From Halioglobus sp. (GTDB lineage Bacteria > Pseudomonadota > Gammaproteobacteria > Pseudomonadales > Halieaceae): 64,000 nucleotides of DNA. The notes below the pieces were generated by a model. The model was not told where the DNA came from, made no database searches, and saw only the letters and a list, made by a program, of their open reading frames with translations. Made by a program: the position numbers and the translations under genes. Shown here piece after piece: positions 45,402 through 54,772 of this stretch (within the stretch, counting starts at the first letter, position 1; the number at the start of each line of letters is the position of its first letter). Location of the stretch: NCBI GenBank assembly GCA_029246385.1, contig JAQWNG010000040.1, positions 1 through 64,000 of the forward strand, in the 5' to 3' direction.

Positions 45402-47870
45402 ATGAATATAGCTTTAAAGCGGTGCGCGCCGTTTGTCGCCCTGATGGCTTTTTCCTCTGCGACAGTGGTTTATGCTGCTGTTGCAGCCAATTCGCTTGAA
45501 GAAATCATCGTAACGGCCAGTAAGCGCGAAGCTTCCCTTATGGATACTGCGGCGTCGATCAGCGCTTTCGATAGTGCTACGCTGGATCAGCTGGGCATAA
45601 CCGGCAGCCAAGACCTCACGGCGCATACGCCCTCCCTCTCAATTACAACGTTTAGGGTCAGCATCCGTGGAGTAGGGCGACCTAATCTGGCGGTAGGTTC
45701 AGAGCCGGGGATCGGCATTTACTGGGACGGGGTTTACAATACTGAAAACGGTATATTCAACTACTCCGAGTTCATGGATATTGAGCGCATTGAGGTGTTG
45801 CGGGGGCCGCAGGGCATTCTCTATGGGCGCAATTCTGTTGGCGGCGCCATAAGCTTTATCAGTAAGCGACCTAGCGAGGAGTGGGAAGGTAACGTCACAG
45901 CGCAACTTACCAATTACGACGGCAGACTCATTCAGGGGTTGGCTAGTGGCCCGATCACTGACACATTAAGTGTGTTGGCGGGTGCGTCTTATATCAGCCA
46001 CGAGGGATTCCAGAAAAACACCTACAACGGCAAGGACTATGAACAGGACAAAACGCCCTATGGTACGGTGAGTCTGGAGTATGAGCCCAATGATCGATGG
46101 AATACCGTGCTCAAGGTCATAGGCGTAGACCGCGATTACCGGCAGGGAAACGGCTACATACTGGAGCCTTTTGCACGTGGGTTAGCGCAACCCGTAGCGA
46201 ATGATACTACGGGTGAGACCATTAGCTTGCCGGGTATGTTCCCCGCGCAGAACTTCGTCAATATGCGCCAGGGCCTAGCCATAGATAATCCCGCGCTGCA
46301 AGATGAAAATAAAGTAACACAAGACCGTAATCCAAATCTCAAGAACCGGCGCTGGGCGCTTTTTCTGAATAGCGAATACAGCGCAGACACCTTCACCCTC
46401 AAGTATACCGGGGGGTATAACAAATACTGGTTTGATTCGACAATTGATGCCGACGCTAGCGTTCAGGCGGACTCGGGCGTCGACTGGACCAAGCTCAATG
46501 CCCAAGTCGGAACTCTTGCTATTCCTGTCGCTAATCTCCCCGGCTTCCCAGCCCCAGAGAATCCGATTACCGGCGCCGATATGACCTTTAACGTCGACCA
46601 GGAGGCGAGATTCAGCTCCCACGAGTTGCAGTATTCGTCGGAATGGGATGGTGATTTCTCGCTGTTAGGCGGACTTTATTACTATCACAGCGATGAATCG
46701 CAGGTCGTGGATTTTCGAGAGTGGAATGATAAGTTAATGGAGACGTACCAATTTCTCGTCGATCTTGCTAATGCGGTTGGCGCCGATGTGGCCAACGTTG
46801 TAAGTAAAGACAACTATCTTTATCGTGGCGAAGCCACCGTAGATACCCGTTCATATGCATCCTATGGTCAGCTATCGTGGGATCTGTCGCCCCAAACTGT
46901 TCTGACCGCCGGTCTGCGCTATTCGTATGACGAAAAAAAGGGCAATGATAATACCTTTGTGCAGTATGTGGGTGATCCTGATAATCCGACCGTGTACAGG
47001 AATGAAGATGACAGTTGGGATAAGTGGACTTGGCGCTTGGGTGCAGACCATTATTTGACGCCGGATCAGTTTCTGTATGCCTTCATCGCGACGGGTTATC
47101 GTTCCGGTGGCTTTAATTTTCAGAAACCCAGTGCGGAAACGTTGGTAGACGTGGTGAAACCGGAAGAAATTATCTCCTATGAGATAGGCTATAAAGGGTC
47201 AACATTTGAAAACCGGTTGAATGTGGGTGCCTCTGTGTATTACTACGACTATACCGAGTTACAGGTGATTAAGCAGGACGTGGAAAACGGCATTGCTCTG
47301 AACACGTTTGAAAATGCCAAAGACGCAGAAGCTGCCGGTCTGGAACTGGACTTTAGAGCCCTGCCGATACCGAGTATCATGCTTAGCGGAACGTACTCGT
47401 ACAATTTTACGGAGTTTAAAACTTTTTCCAGCAAAGATGCCAACGCATGCACCTTGGGGCCCTATGCAGTGGGCGATACTCAGAATCCGCTATGCACGGA
47501 CGAGCAAGATCTCCAAGGCAATGAATTTGTGTTAACGCCCAAAAACAAGGCGTCTCTGAACGTCACTTATTTTTGGCAGATGTTTGATTTCGATTGGTCC
47601 GCTACTGGCACTTATGCTTACACCGGCAAACAGTGGATGTCGATTTTCAATGATCCGCAATATGATAGAGTCGACAGCTATGACCGTTGGGATGCGCGTG
47701 TGAATATGGCCGCCCTCGATCAGCAATGGGAGGTGACTGCATTCGTCAAAAATATCGCCGATGATAGGAATATCATTAGCCGAGGCCGGCCCAGTACTGT
47801 GACCCAAAACGCAATATCTGTCCTGTCTGATCCCCGTGTTTATGGGTTGAAACTTCAGTATAACTTTTAA
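45402..47870 (+). CDS. Large TonB-dependent receptor of the catabolic block
   Basis: 822 residues. Signal peptide to about 26 (YAA-VAA), TonB-box-like LEEIIVTASKREASLMDTA, plug domain (40-165, IERIEVLRGPQGILYGRNSVGGAISF) and barrel to the terminal YNF. It belongs to the sphingomonad-type receptors often found next to degradation genes for hydrophobic compounds, without carbohydrate (SusC) features. It probably imports the substrate of this block across the outer membrane. The weak ribosome site and 188-base gap suggest its own promoter. Confidence 0.88.
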   Translation: MNIALKRCAPFVALMAFSSATVVYAAVAANSLEEIIVTASKREASLMDTAASISAFDSATLDQLGITGSQDLTAHTPSLSITTFRVSIRGVGRPNLAVGSEPGIGIYWDGVYNTENGIFNYSEFMDIERIEVLRGPQGILYGRNSVGGAISFISKRPSEEWEGNVTAQLTNYDGRLIQGLASGPITDTLSVLAGASYISHEGFQKNTYNGKDYEQDKTPYGTVSLEYEPNDRWNTVLKVIGVDRDYRQGNGYILEPFARGLAQPVANDTTGETISLPGMFPAQNFVNMRQGLAIDNPALQDENKVTQDRNPNLKNRRWALFLNSEYSADTFTLKYTGGYNKYWFDSTIDADASVQADSGVDWTKLNAQVGTLAIPVANLPGFPAPENPITGADMTFNVDQEARFSSHELQYSSEWDGDFSLLGGLYYYHSDESQVVDFREWNDKLMETYQFLVDLANAVGADVANVVSKDNYLYRGEATVDTRSYASYGQLSWDLSPQTVLTAGLRYSYDEKKGNDNTFVQYVGDPDNPTVYRNEDDSWDKWTWRLGADHYLTPDQFLYAFIATGYRSGGFNFQKPSAETLVDVVKPEEIISYEIGYKGSTFENRLNVGASVYYYDYTELQVIKQDVENGIALNTFENAKDAEAAGLELDFRALPIPSIMLSGTYSYNFTEFKTFSSKDANACTLGPYAVGDTQNPLCTDEQDLQGNEFVLTPKNKASLNVTYFWQMFDFDWSATGTYAYTGKQWMSIFNDPQYDRVDSYDRWDARVNMAALDQQWEVTAFVKNIADDRNIISRGRPSTVTQNAISVLSDPRVYGLKLQYNF

Positions 47871-48188
47871 GCTTGCCATCGGCTTGCTTTGATTCGCTCA
47901 GAGTATTGCCGATTTCGCAGTGATTATGCCTCAGGCTAGGGTTTCTGAAGTCAGCCGGTCCTCCCCAGTCTCCAACGGGCTGGCAGATAAAGTACTTGAA
48001 CGCGCTAAATACATACTGTATGTTCAAATTCTTTTTTTGAGCCGAGTTGTGCCATCTCTATCTATTCTCGGTAGACACATTGGTATGTTGTTTCTTGCTT
48101 AGCGCACAGCGTGCGTTGGCGCTCAAACAGCGCAGCTCGATGATGATTACCCGTCTCTGTTGTAAAAAAAACCGACTAGGAGCACACC
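47871..48188. other. Intergenic region with second shared promoter
   Basis: 318 bases between the TonB receptor and the MaoC gene. The promoter/palindrome at 47993-48029 is the only feature I can support. About 160 bases of leader follow it before the ATG. Confidence 0.5.
47993..48029 (+). promoter_or_regulatory. Promoter with embedded palindrome (copy 2 of shared element)
   Basis: TTGAAC at 47996-48001, 17-base spacer, TATGTT at 48019-48024, and the palindrome ACATAC-T-GTATGT at 48011-48023 over the -10 region. It aligns without gaps to 39708-39744. It drives the MaoC-SDR-thiolase genes. TTGAAC and the later GTTCAA also form a wide inverted repeat. Confidence 0.7.
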
Positions 48189-48653
48189 ATGGCAGTAAAA
48201 ATCGTACCCAAGGAAGAAATGTTGGACGCTATCGGCACTAAGTTTGAGCCTGGCGAGTGGATTGAGGTGACACAGGACCGCATCAATGTTTTCGCCGATT
48301 GCACCGAAGATCACCAGTTTATTCATATAGACGAGGAAGCTGCAAAGAACACACCCTTTGGCGGCACTATCGCTCATGGATTTTTGACCCTATCTCTTCT
48401 CTCTAAGTTGATCGAAGGCAACGGCGTAATTCCTGAAAATATTGTGATGGGACTCAACTATGGTTTTGACAAGGTGCGTTTTCTGGCACCAGTGAAGTCC
48501 GGCAAGCGCGTCCGTGCGAACTCAGAAATCGCCGATATCGTTCGCAAAGACGAGAATCGTTTTTTAATTAAGCAGATTGTCTCCGTTGAGATCGAGGGCG
48601 AGGAGACGCCGGCACTGGTGGCAGAGTGGTTGAGTATGGTCATCGCCGGCTGA
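48189..48653 (+). CDS. MaoC-family enoyl-CoA hydratase
   Basis: 154 residues with AGGAG before the ATG. A single hot-dog domain with the hydratase-2 motif: DRINVFADCTEDHQFIHIDEEAA, whose Asp and His form the catalytic pair, and GGTIAHGFLTLSLL. It adds water to 2-enoyl-CoA giving the (R)-3-hydroxyacyl-CoA. It fits between the dehydrogenases and the SDR, and the three following genes complete a beta-oxidation cycle. Confidence 0.9.
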   Translation: MAVKIVPKEEMLDAIGTKFEPGEWIEVTQDRINVFADCTEDHQFIHIDEEAAKNTPFGGTIAHGFLTLSLLSKLIEGNGVIPENIVMGLNYGFDKVRFLAPVKSGKRVRANSEIADIVRKDENRFLIKQIVSVEIEGEETPALVAEWLSMVIAG

Positions 48654-48694
48654 TCAGTTGGGCTATTTATTTTTTTATTAAGAGGGGTTCAGTA

Positions 48695-49612
48695 ATGTCT
48701 ATTCGTTATGACGGTAAAGTCGCAATCGTGACCGGTTCTGGTCAAGGGTTGGGTCGCAGCCATGCCATCGAACTGGCTAAACGTGGAGCAAAGGTTGTAG
48801 TCAACGACTTAGGCGGTGGAGTCGACGGTTCCGGTGGTTCATCCGAGGCAGCCAAGGCTGTGGTGGCAGAAATCGAGGCGTTAGGGGGGGAAGCTATCGC
48901 CAACGGCGCCAATGTCGCCAAATATGACGAAGTCGAGGCCATGGTCAAGCAGGCCGTTGACAAATGGGGTCGCGTGGACATTCTGGTGAACAATGCGGGC
49001 ATTTTGCGCGACAAGAGTTTTACCAAGGGTGACTTAGACGACTTCAAACTCGTGCTTGATGTGCATCTGATGGGCAGCGTGAATTGCACTAAGGCATGTT
49101 GGGATATCATGCGTGATCAAGCCTATGGTCGCATTGTCGTTACGACATCTTCGTCAGGTCTATATGGTAACTTTGGCCAGACCAATTACGGTAGCGCGAA
49201 AATGGGCGTTATTGGAATGATGAATACGTTGACCCAGGAAGGTGCGAAGTACGATATCCGCATCAACGCTCTCGCACCGACTGCGGGCACGCGTATGACT
49301 GAAGGTCTGATTCCTGAAGAAGCGTTTGCACTGTTGACGCCAGAGACGGTCACGCCTGCGGTACTGTATATGGTTAGTGATGACGCTCCCAATAAGACGA
49401 TTATTTGTGCCGGCGCAGGTGCCTACTCCGTGGCCAAGATTGTTGAGACTGATGGCGCTTGGCTGGCACCCGAAGATCAGACTCCAGAGGGTATCGCGGC
49501 CAATTGGGATGCGATTACGTCCCCGGAGGGTCAAGCACAGCCTCAAGCGGGTTTTGAACAGACGGTAAAATTCACTGGCAAGGCTATGGAAGGCCTTGGC
49601 CTAAATAAGTAA
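48695..49612 (+). CDS. SDR, (R)-3-hydroxyacyl-CoA dehydrogenase-like (MFE-2/HSD17B4 type)
   Basis: 305 residues from ATG 48695 (AAGAGGGG upstream; the open frame starts at 48626 inside the MaoC gene). Motifs: TGSGQGLGRSHA (about 13-24), VVNDLGGGVDGSG, NNAGILRDKSF and catalytic YGSAK (Tyr/Lys about 165-169). The two inserted stretches DLGGG and LRDKSF are typical of the peroxisomal multifunctional enzyme type 2 dehydrogenase, which pairs with a MaoC-like hydratase exactly as here. Product: 3-ketoacyl-CoA. Confidence 0.9.
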   Translation: MSIRYDGKVAIVTGSGQGLGRSHAIELAKRGAKVVVNDLGGGVDGSGGSSEAAKAVVAEIEALGGEAIANGANVAKYDEVEAMVKQAVDKWGRVDILVNNAGILRDKSFTKGDLDDFKLVLDVHLMGSVNCTKACWDIMRDQAYGRIVVTTSSSGLYGNFGQTNYGSAKMGVIGMMNTLTQEGAKYDIRINALAPTAGTRMTEGLIPEEAFALLTPETVTPAVLYMVSDDAPNKTIICAGAGAYSVAKIVETDGAWLAPEDQTPEGIAANWDAITSPEGQAQPQAGFEQTVKFTGKAMEGLGLNK

Positions 49613-49663
49613 ACATTGACTCAAGGGGCCTTCATTGGCGCCCCGTTACTGGAGAGAACAAAT

Positions 49664-50842
49664 ATGAGAGAAGCCGTTATTGTATCCACCGCTCGCACGC
49701 CGATTGGCAAGGCCTTTCGTGGCGGTTTTAATAATCTTGGCGGGGCAACGTTGGGCGCTGCGTCCGTGGCTGAAGCCGTAAGGCGTGCCGGTATCGATCC
49801 GAGTCGCGTTGACGACGTGATAATGGGTAGTGCTTTGCAGCAGGGTACCACCGGTTCTAATATCGCACGTCAGATTGCGTTGCGTGCGGGGCTGCCGATT
49901 ACCACGTCTGGTATGACGATAGATCGTCAGTGCTCGTCCGGCCTGATGGCGGTAGCGACCGCTGCAAAGCAGGTCATGTACGACGGTATGGATTGTGTGA
50001 TCGGCGGTGGACTGGAGTCTATCTCGCTTGTGCAGAATGAACACATGAATCTGCACCGCATGGTAGACGACGAGTTGATGGCGATTGAGCCGAATATGTT
50101 TGTGCCGATGTTGCAGACAGCGGAAATCGTTGCTGAGCGTTATAAAATTTCTCGCGAGGCAATGGACGAGTATGGACTGCAGTCACAGGAGCGCACCGCT
50201 GCAGCTTATGCCGCCGGTAAATATGCCGATGAGCTAGTAGATGTTACTTGCAAACGTATCGCTTGGGACAAAGCGACCGGCGATTCTTCAGAGGTTGAAG
50301 CTACCGTGTCTGCTGACGAAGGTTTGCGTGGCACAACATTGGAAGGCCTCCAAGGATTAAAGACTGTTATCGAAGGCGGCACCATTACCGCGGGCAATGC
50401 ATCCCAACTCTCTGATGGCTCTTCCGCACAGTTGATTATGGACTCAAAAGTTGCCGCAAGCGAGGGTCTGCAGCCGTTGGGAATCTACCGCGGTATTGCT
50501 GTTGCTGGCTGCGCCCCGGATGAGATGGGGATTGGACCAGTGTTTGCTGTACCCAAGCTGCTTAAGCAGCACGGCCTGTCAGTTGATGATATTGGCTTGT
50601 GGGAACTTAACGAAGCCTTTGCTGTGCAGGTGATCTACTGTCGTGACCAATTGGGCATCGACAATGATAAACTCAACGTAAACGGCGGTGCGATTTCGAT
50701 CGGTCATCCGTATGGCATGAGTGGATCGCGCATGGTGGGTCACGCATTGATTGAGGGTAAGCGTCGCGGTGTTAAATATGTCGTTGTAACGATGTGTGTT
50801 GGCGGCGGCATGGGTGCGGCAGGATTATTTGAAGTCGCGTGA
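49664..50842 (+). CDS. Acetyl-CoA C-acyltransferase (thiolase)
   Basis: 392 residues from ATG 49664 with GGAGAG upstream; the frame extends back to 49616 without support. Active site: nucleophilic Cys90 in [29 protein letters not shown] and [11 protein letters not shown]. It thiolytically cleaves 3-ketoacyl-CoA. The Gly-Tyr in HPYG in place of the usual HPLG suggests a specialised substrate. A strong terminator follows at 50856-50881. Confidence 0.92.
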   Translation: MREAVIVSTARTPIGKAFRGGFNNLGGATLGAASVAEAVRRAGIDPSRVDDVIMGSALQQGTTGSNIARQIALRAGLPITTSGMTIDRQCSSGLMAVATAAKQVMYDGMDCVIGGGLESISLVQNEHMNLHRMVDDELMAIEPNMFVPMLQTAEIVAERYKISREAMDEYGLQSQERTAAAYAAGKYADELVDVTCKRIAWDKATGDSSEVEATVSADEGLRGTTLEGLQGLKTVIEGGTITAGNASQLSDGSSAQLIMDSKVAASEGLQPLGIYRGIAVAGCAPDEMGIGPVFAVPKLLKQHGLSVDDIGLWELNEAFAVQVIYCRDQLGIDNDKLNVNGGAISIGHPYGMSGSRMVGHALIEGKRRGVKYVVVTMCVGGGMGAAGLFEVA

Positions 50843-50855
50843 TGTCGTCATGAGT

Positions 50856-50881
50856 AAAACGGCGCTTACGGGCGCCGTTTT
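50856..50881 (+). terminator. Intrinsic terminator after the thiolase gene
   Basis: AAAACGGCGC (50856-50865), loop TTACGG, GCGCCGTTTT (50872-50881): a perfect 10-bp GC-rich stem ending in T's (TTTTCGTTTT). It separates the MaoC-SDR-thiolase transcript from the following genes, although read-through is possible. Confidence 0.85.
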
Positions 50882-50925
50882 CGTTTTAGTCTTTAACACG
50901 GACTTTTATGACCTGAGGAATACTA

Positions 50926-51903
50926 ATGAAAGCAGTGGCATGTAAAGAGCACGGTCTTCCTAATAAATTGGAGCTAGTGTCGGACTGGCCGGAACCACCA
51001 GTCGGGGAACACGACATCCTGATTGATGTTAAAGCGGCGGGTCTAAACTTCCCTGATGTGCTGATGATACAGGGCAAGTATCAGTATCAACCTGATCTGC
51101 CCTTCATTCCAGGGGGGGAATGTGCCGGGATAGTGGCTGCAGTCGGCGCTAAGGTCAGCCGCTTCAAATTAGGTGACAAGGTGCTATCTGCCGGTGGTTC
51201 CGGCGCTTTTTGCCAAAAAATCGCGGTGAATGAATTTGGCGCTTTTCCAATGCCTGATGGGCTGAGCTTCGAACAGGCTGCTGGCGTTAGCATCACATAC
51301 TTTACGTCCTACTACGCGCTCAAACAGCGTGCCAATATTCAGCCGGGCGAGACTCTGCTGGTGCTGGGCGCAGCGGGAGGTGTCGGCACCAGCGCTATTG
51401 AACTTGGTAAACAAATGGGCGCCAAGGTAATTGCTGCCGCCAGTAGCGATGAGAAACTGGCGCTGTGCAAGACATTGGGCGCTGATGAGCTTATTAATTA
51501 TAACGACGTAAACTTGAAGGACGCGATCAAGGCGTTGACCGAAGGAAAGGGTGTGGATGTGGTTTATGACCCTGTCGGAGGTGATTATGCAGAGGCTGCT
51601 CTGCGCGGCATGGCTTGGAAAGGCCGCTACCTCGTGATTGGCTTTGCGAGCGGCCCCATTCCGAAGATTGCACTTAATCTTACGTTGCTCAAAGGGTGCT
51701 CCATCGTGGGGGTATTTTGGGGTCGTTTTACAGGCGAGGAGCCTGAAGTTAATTTGAAGAATATCGAGGAACTCTGGGCGCTTTTTGCCAGCGGCAAAAT
51801 AAAGCCTGTTGTAACGGACAGTTTTCCTGTCGAGCAGTACGAAGAAGCCTTTAAATGTATGATAGAGCGTCGTGCGCGTGGCAAGGTCATCATCACGATG
51901 TAG
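50926..51903 (+). CDS. NADPH:quinone oxidoreductase-like (zinc-free MDR family)
   Basis: 325 residues with GAGGA before the ATG. VLVLGAAGGVGTSAIELGKQMGA (about 145-167, read with LL at the start) is the nucleotide-binding loop. The N-terminal catalytic domain lacks the zinc Cys/His ligands of alcohol dehydrogenases. GLNFPDVLMIQGKYQ is the quinone-reductase signature. It may reduce a 2-enoyl or quinone intermediate. It is the first gene after the terminator, followed nine bases later by an Fe-alcohol dehydrogenase. Confidence 0.85.
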   Translation: MKAVACKEHGLPNKLELVSDWPEPPVGEHDILIDVKAAGLNFPDVLMIQGKYQYQPDLPFIPGGECAGIVAAVGAKVSRFKLGDKVLSAGGSGAFCQKIAVNEFGAFPMPDGLSFEQAAGVSITYFTSYYALKQRANIQPGETLLVLGAAGGVGTSAIELGKQMGAKVIAAASSDEKLALCKTLGADELINYNDVNLKDAIKALTEGKGVDVVYDPVGGDYAEAALRGMAWKGRYLVIGFASGPIPKIALNLTLLKGCSIVGVFWGRFTGEEPEVNLKNIEELWALFASGKIKPVVTDSFPVEQYEEAFKCMIERRARGKVIITM

Positions 51904-51912
51904 GTATGGACT

Positions 51913-53079
51913 ATGCAGGATTTTGAGTTCAATACGGTTGCTAGAATAATCAACGGTCCGGGTAGCGCGCTAGAGCTAGAAGTGCAATGCCGGCATCTAA
52001 AAATAGAACGTCCCTTGCTGGTCACCGATCCGGGTTTGATGTCTATTGGGCTGATACAGCCGATTCTTGCTGCGCTAGAAGAAGCAGGGCTTTCTGCGCT
52101 AGTGTTTGATCAGGTGCGTGAGGATCCGCCGGAAGTTACGGTGCAGGCGGCTAGCGACCTGGCGCGAAGTGGTAACGTTGACGGCGTTATAGCGGTCGGG
52201 GGCGGCAGCTCAATGGATGTGGCCAAAGTGGTGGCAGTGTTGTTAGGTGGAAGTCAGGGGCTCTCTGATATCTACGGAGTGGGTCAGGTAGTCGGTGGTA
52301 GGTTGCCTTTGGTTTTAGTTCCCACGACGGCAGGAACCGGTTCCGAGGTCACACCGGTGGCAGTCATTACTACGGGTGAGACGACCAAGGCCGGCGTTTC
52401 GTCGCCGGTGTTGTTGCCGGATGTGGCGGTGTTAGATGCTGCACTCACGTTCGGGTTGCCCCCTACCATTACCGCTATGACGGGTGTTGATGCGATGGTT
52501 CACGCCATCGAAGCTTATACTTCCCGCCACAAAAAAAACCCTTTGTCTGACAACTTGGCGGTTAAGGCTTTAACGCTATTATCGCGTAATATTCGTGCCG
52601 CGGTGCACGACGGTGGCAATAGTGAAGCGCGAGGGAATATGCTTTTGGGTGCCTGTTTAGCCGGTCAGGCATTTGCGAATGCCCCAGTCGGGGCAGTGCA
52701 TGCGCTGGCCTATCCGCTGGGCGGGCATTATCACATTCCTCACGGCTTAAGTAATTCATTGGTATTGCCTGCGGTGTTAGAGTTTAATGCGTCGCACGCG
52801 GATGACCTCTACGCGGACTTAGCGGAGGTGGTGATTGGAGCCCCCATCGCGGGGAGCGCGAGTGCGAAAAGCGCCGCATTGATCGCCGCACTGCGGCAAC
52901 TTGTAGACGATGTTCAGTTGCCTGCTACCTTGCAACAGGCAAGAGTGAAAGAAAGCGATCTGGAAATGTTGGCCACTGATGCAATGTTACAGCAGCGCCT
53001 GCTAATGAATAACCCTCGAGAAGTGTCTTATGAAGACGCACTAGCGATTTATAAAGCGTCTTATCGCGGTGCCGCATGA
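51913..53079 (+). CDS. Iron-containing alcohol dehydrogenase
   Basis: 388 residues. GGGSSMDVAK (97-106) and PTTAGTGSE (138-146) bind NAD(P). Metal ligands are at D193, H197, H263 and H277 (DAMVHA, GAVHAL and IPHGLS). It oxidises an alcohol or reduces an aldehyde formed in the pathway. A short TAGG-like site and tight spacing indicate one transcript with the quinone reductase-like gene, and its stop overlaps the thioesterase start by four bases. Confidence 0.9.
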   Translation: MQDFEFNTVARIINGPGSALELEVQCRHLKIERPLLVTDPGLMSIGLIQPILAALEEAGLSALVFDQVREDPPEVTVQAASDLARSGNVDGVIAVGGGSSMDVAKVVAVLLGGSQGLSDIYGVGQVVGGRLPLVLVPTTAGTGSEVTPVAVITTGETTKAGVSSPVLLPDVAVLDAALTFGLPPTITAMTGVDAMVHAIEAYTSRHKKNPLSDNLAVKALTLLSRNIRAAVHDGGNSEARGNMLLGACLAGQAFANAPVGAVHALAYPLGGHYHIPHGLSNSLVLPAVLEFNASHADDLYADLAEVVIGAPIAGSASAKSAALIAALRQLVDDVQLPATLQQARVKESDLEMLATDAMLQQRLLMNNPREVSYEDALAIYKASYRGAA

Positions 53080-53504
53080 ACAAGGACGCACCGCCCAGCC
53101 GAGACGACTATAAAGTATTTTATCCTATTTCGACGCGCTGGTCCGACAACGATGTTTATGGCCATGTGAATAACGTCGCCTACTATGCATATTTTGATAC
53201 CGCCGCTAACCGTTATCTCATTGAAGAGGGCGGTCTGAATATAAGTGACGGGACTGTGGTCGGCTATGTGGTGAGTTCGGGGTGCAATTATCATGCGCCT
53301 ATTGCCTATCCTGAGCCAGTAGAGGCCGGCTTGCGTGTAGACAGGCTCGGAAACAGCTCTGTGCAATATGGTATTGCTATTTTTAGAGAGGGTGAGCAGG
53401 TCGCAGCTGCACATGGTCACTTTGTACATGTCTTTGTCGAGCGAGCGGAAAATCGTTCAGTGCCAATTCCGCAAAACTTGCGGGCAGCATTGGAGCGACT
53501 GTAA
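53076..53504 (+). CDS. Acyl-CoA thioesterase (4-hydroxybenzoyl-CoA thioesterase family)
   Basis: 142 residues, ATGA overlap with the Fe-ADH gene. The hot-dog fold begins TRWSDNDVYGHVNNVAYYAYFD (about 19-40), with the catalytic Asp in DVYGHVNN. It hydrolyses acyl- or aroyl-CoA, which may release CoA from dead-end intermediates. It is the last gene of the rightward block; the next gene is convergent. Confidence 0.9.
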   Translation: MNKDAPPSRDDYKVFYPISTRWSDNDVYGHVNNVAYYAYFDTAANRYLIEEGGLNISDGTVVGYVVSSGCNYHAPIAYPEPVEAGLRVDRLGNSSVQYGIAIFREGEQVAAAHGHFVHVFVERAENRSVPIPQNLRAALERL

Positions 53505-53563
53505 GCCTCGATGCATTATTTTGTGAGATCGCAGGGTGTGAATTACCGTATCACCTCCGGCTC

Positions 53564-54766
53564 TCAGCGGTCGTTGATGACTAAAACTACCCATGCAATA
53601 AAGAGTACCGACGTGCTAAACAGCGGCGCTAAAGGGCTGTGAAATTCATACAACGCACCGGCGCACACAGGGCCGAATGCAAAACCAATCGCGGGACAGG
53701 AGCTTACCAGTCCCGCCGCTGCACCTTGTTCCTCTGCCGACACTGCCAGCGAGGCACCACCGGCAATTGATGGCATACACATTGCCATTCCTATTCCAAG
53801 AAACGCCATCCCAAGCGCGAGCACCATAAAAGTCTCGAAACTGGCAATCACCGCTGAGCCTACTATCATACTTAACAAACCGATGCGTACGAAGTGCGTG
53901 GGTCTTAACTGCATCCGCTGCATCACGGTGATTTGTGTTAGGAAAGTAAAGATAGCGCAGACCATCAATGCGCCGCCCGTCATTTGCGCCGTCTCGATGC
54001 CACTGAGATTAAGTTTGTCTTGCAACTGGAAGCCCAGGGTTTGCTGTATACTAGAAAACCCAATGAATAGACTCACGGCAGTGATTAGCAGCAACGCAAT
54101 GCGCTTATCACTGTAGCGAAGTTTTTGTGAGGGTTCGCGTTTGGTGAATTGCACGCCTGGCGCTGTCGGCAACTTCCGCCATACCACCACGGCGGCTGCA
54201 CTGGCCAATCCGGCGGCAAAATATAATGGCGCTAGCAGCCCGAAGGTAGCGAGCGCGCCACTCACTGCAGGCCCAAGAATGGCACCCATACTGCTTGCTG
54301 TGCCAAGGCGGGCCATAGTTTTTGTGCGCTCATCTCTAATGGTGTTGTCAGCGGCATAGGCCGCGCTAGCAGGCGCAGTGGCGGACATGACGATCGATTG
54401 ACAGCAGCGCGTTATCAGCAGCACAGCATAGAGCAATGCGCCGCTAAGCAGGCCGGTCATTCCCGCGAGGAATACGCTGGTAAAAAGCACGGTGCCGACC
54501 GTGTATCCCAGTAGCCCCGTGATCATAATGGGTTTGCGCCCAACGTGATCACTAAGGCGACCCCAATAGGGCGCTGCAAGTCCGAAAATCAACGCTGATA
54601 ATGCGATGATAGACGTGATTTGTAATTCCCCAAGCCGTACTTCACGGCCTAAAGGCGCAAGGATAGCGAACACCAACGACTGTCCCATCCCGGTGGACAT
54701 AAGCGCCAGAATGAGAACAGTCAGCTGTTGACGAGTCAGTTGGCCTGACAGCGGCGGGCCATTCAT
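53564..54766 (-). CDS. MFS transporter
   Basis: 400 residues with 12 predicted helices. The MFS loop-2/3 motif is GRLSDHVGRKPIM near 69-81, and an arginine-rich counterpart follows the sixth helix. The drug:H+ antiporter-like N-terminal half may export a toxic intermediate or import an acid. The ATG lies six bases after the preceding dehydrogenase stop, so it is the last gene of the leftward operon. Confidence 0.85.
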   Translation of the reverse strand: MNGPPLSGQLTRQQLTVLILALMSTGMGQSLVFAILAPLGREVRLGELQITSIIALSALIFGLAAPYWGRLSDHVGRKPIMITGLLGYTVGTVLFTSVFLAGMTGLLSGALLYAVLLITRCCQSIVMSATAPASAAYAADNTIRDERTKTMARLGTASSMGAILGPAVSGALATFGLLAPLYFAAGLASAAAVVVWRKLPTAPGVQFTKREPSQKLRYSDKRIALLLITAVSLFIGFSSIQQTLGFQLQDKLNLSGIETAQMTGGALMVCAIFTFLTQITVMQRMQLRPTHFVRIGLLSMIVGSAVIASFETFMVLALGMAFLGIGMAMCMPSIAGGASLAVSAEEQGAAAGLVSSCPAIGFAFGPVCAGALYEFHSPLAPLFSTSVLFIAWVVLVINDR

Positions 54767-54772
54767 GCAGAA

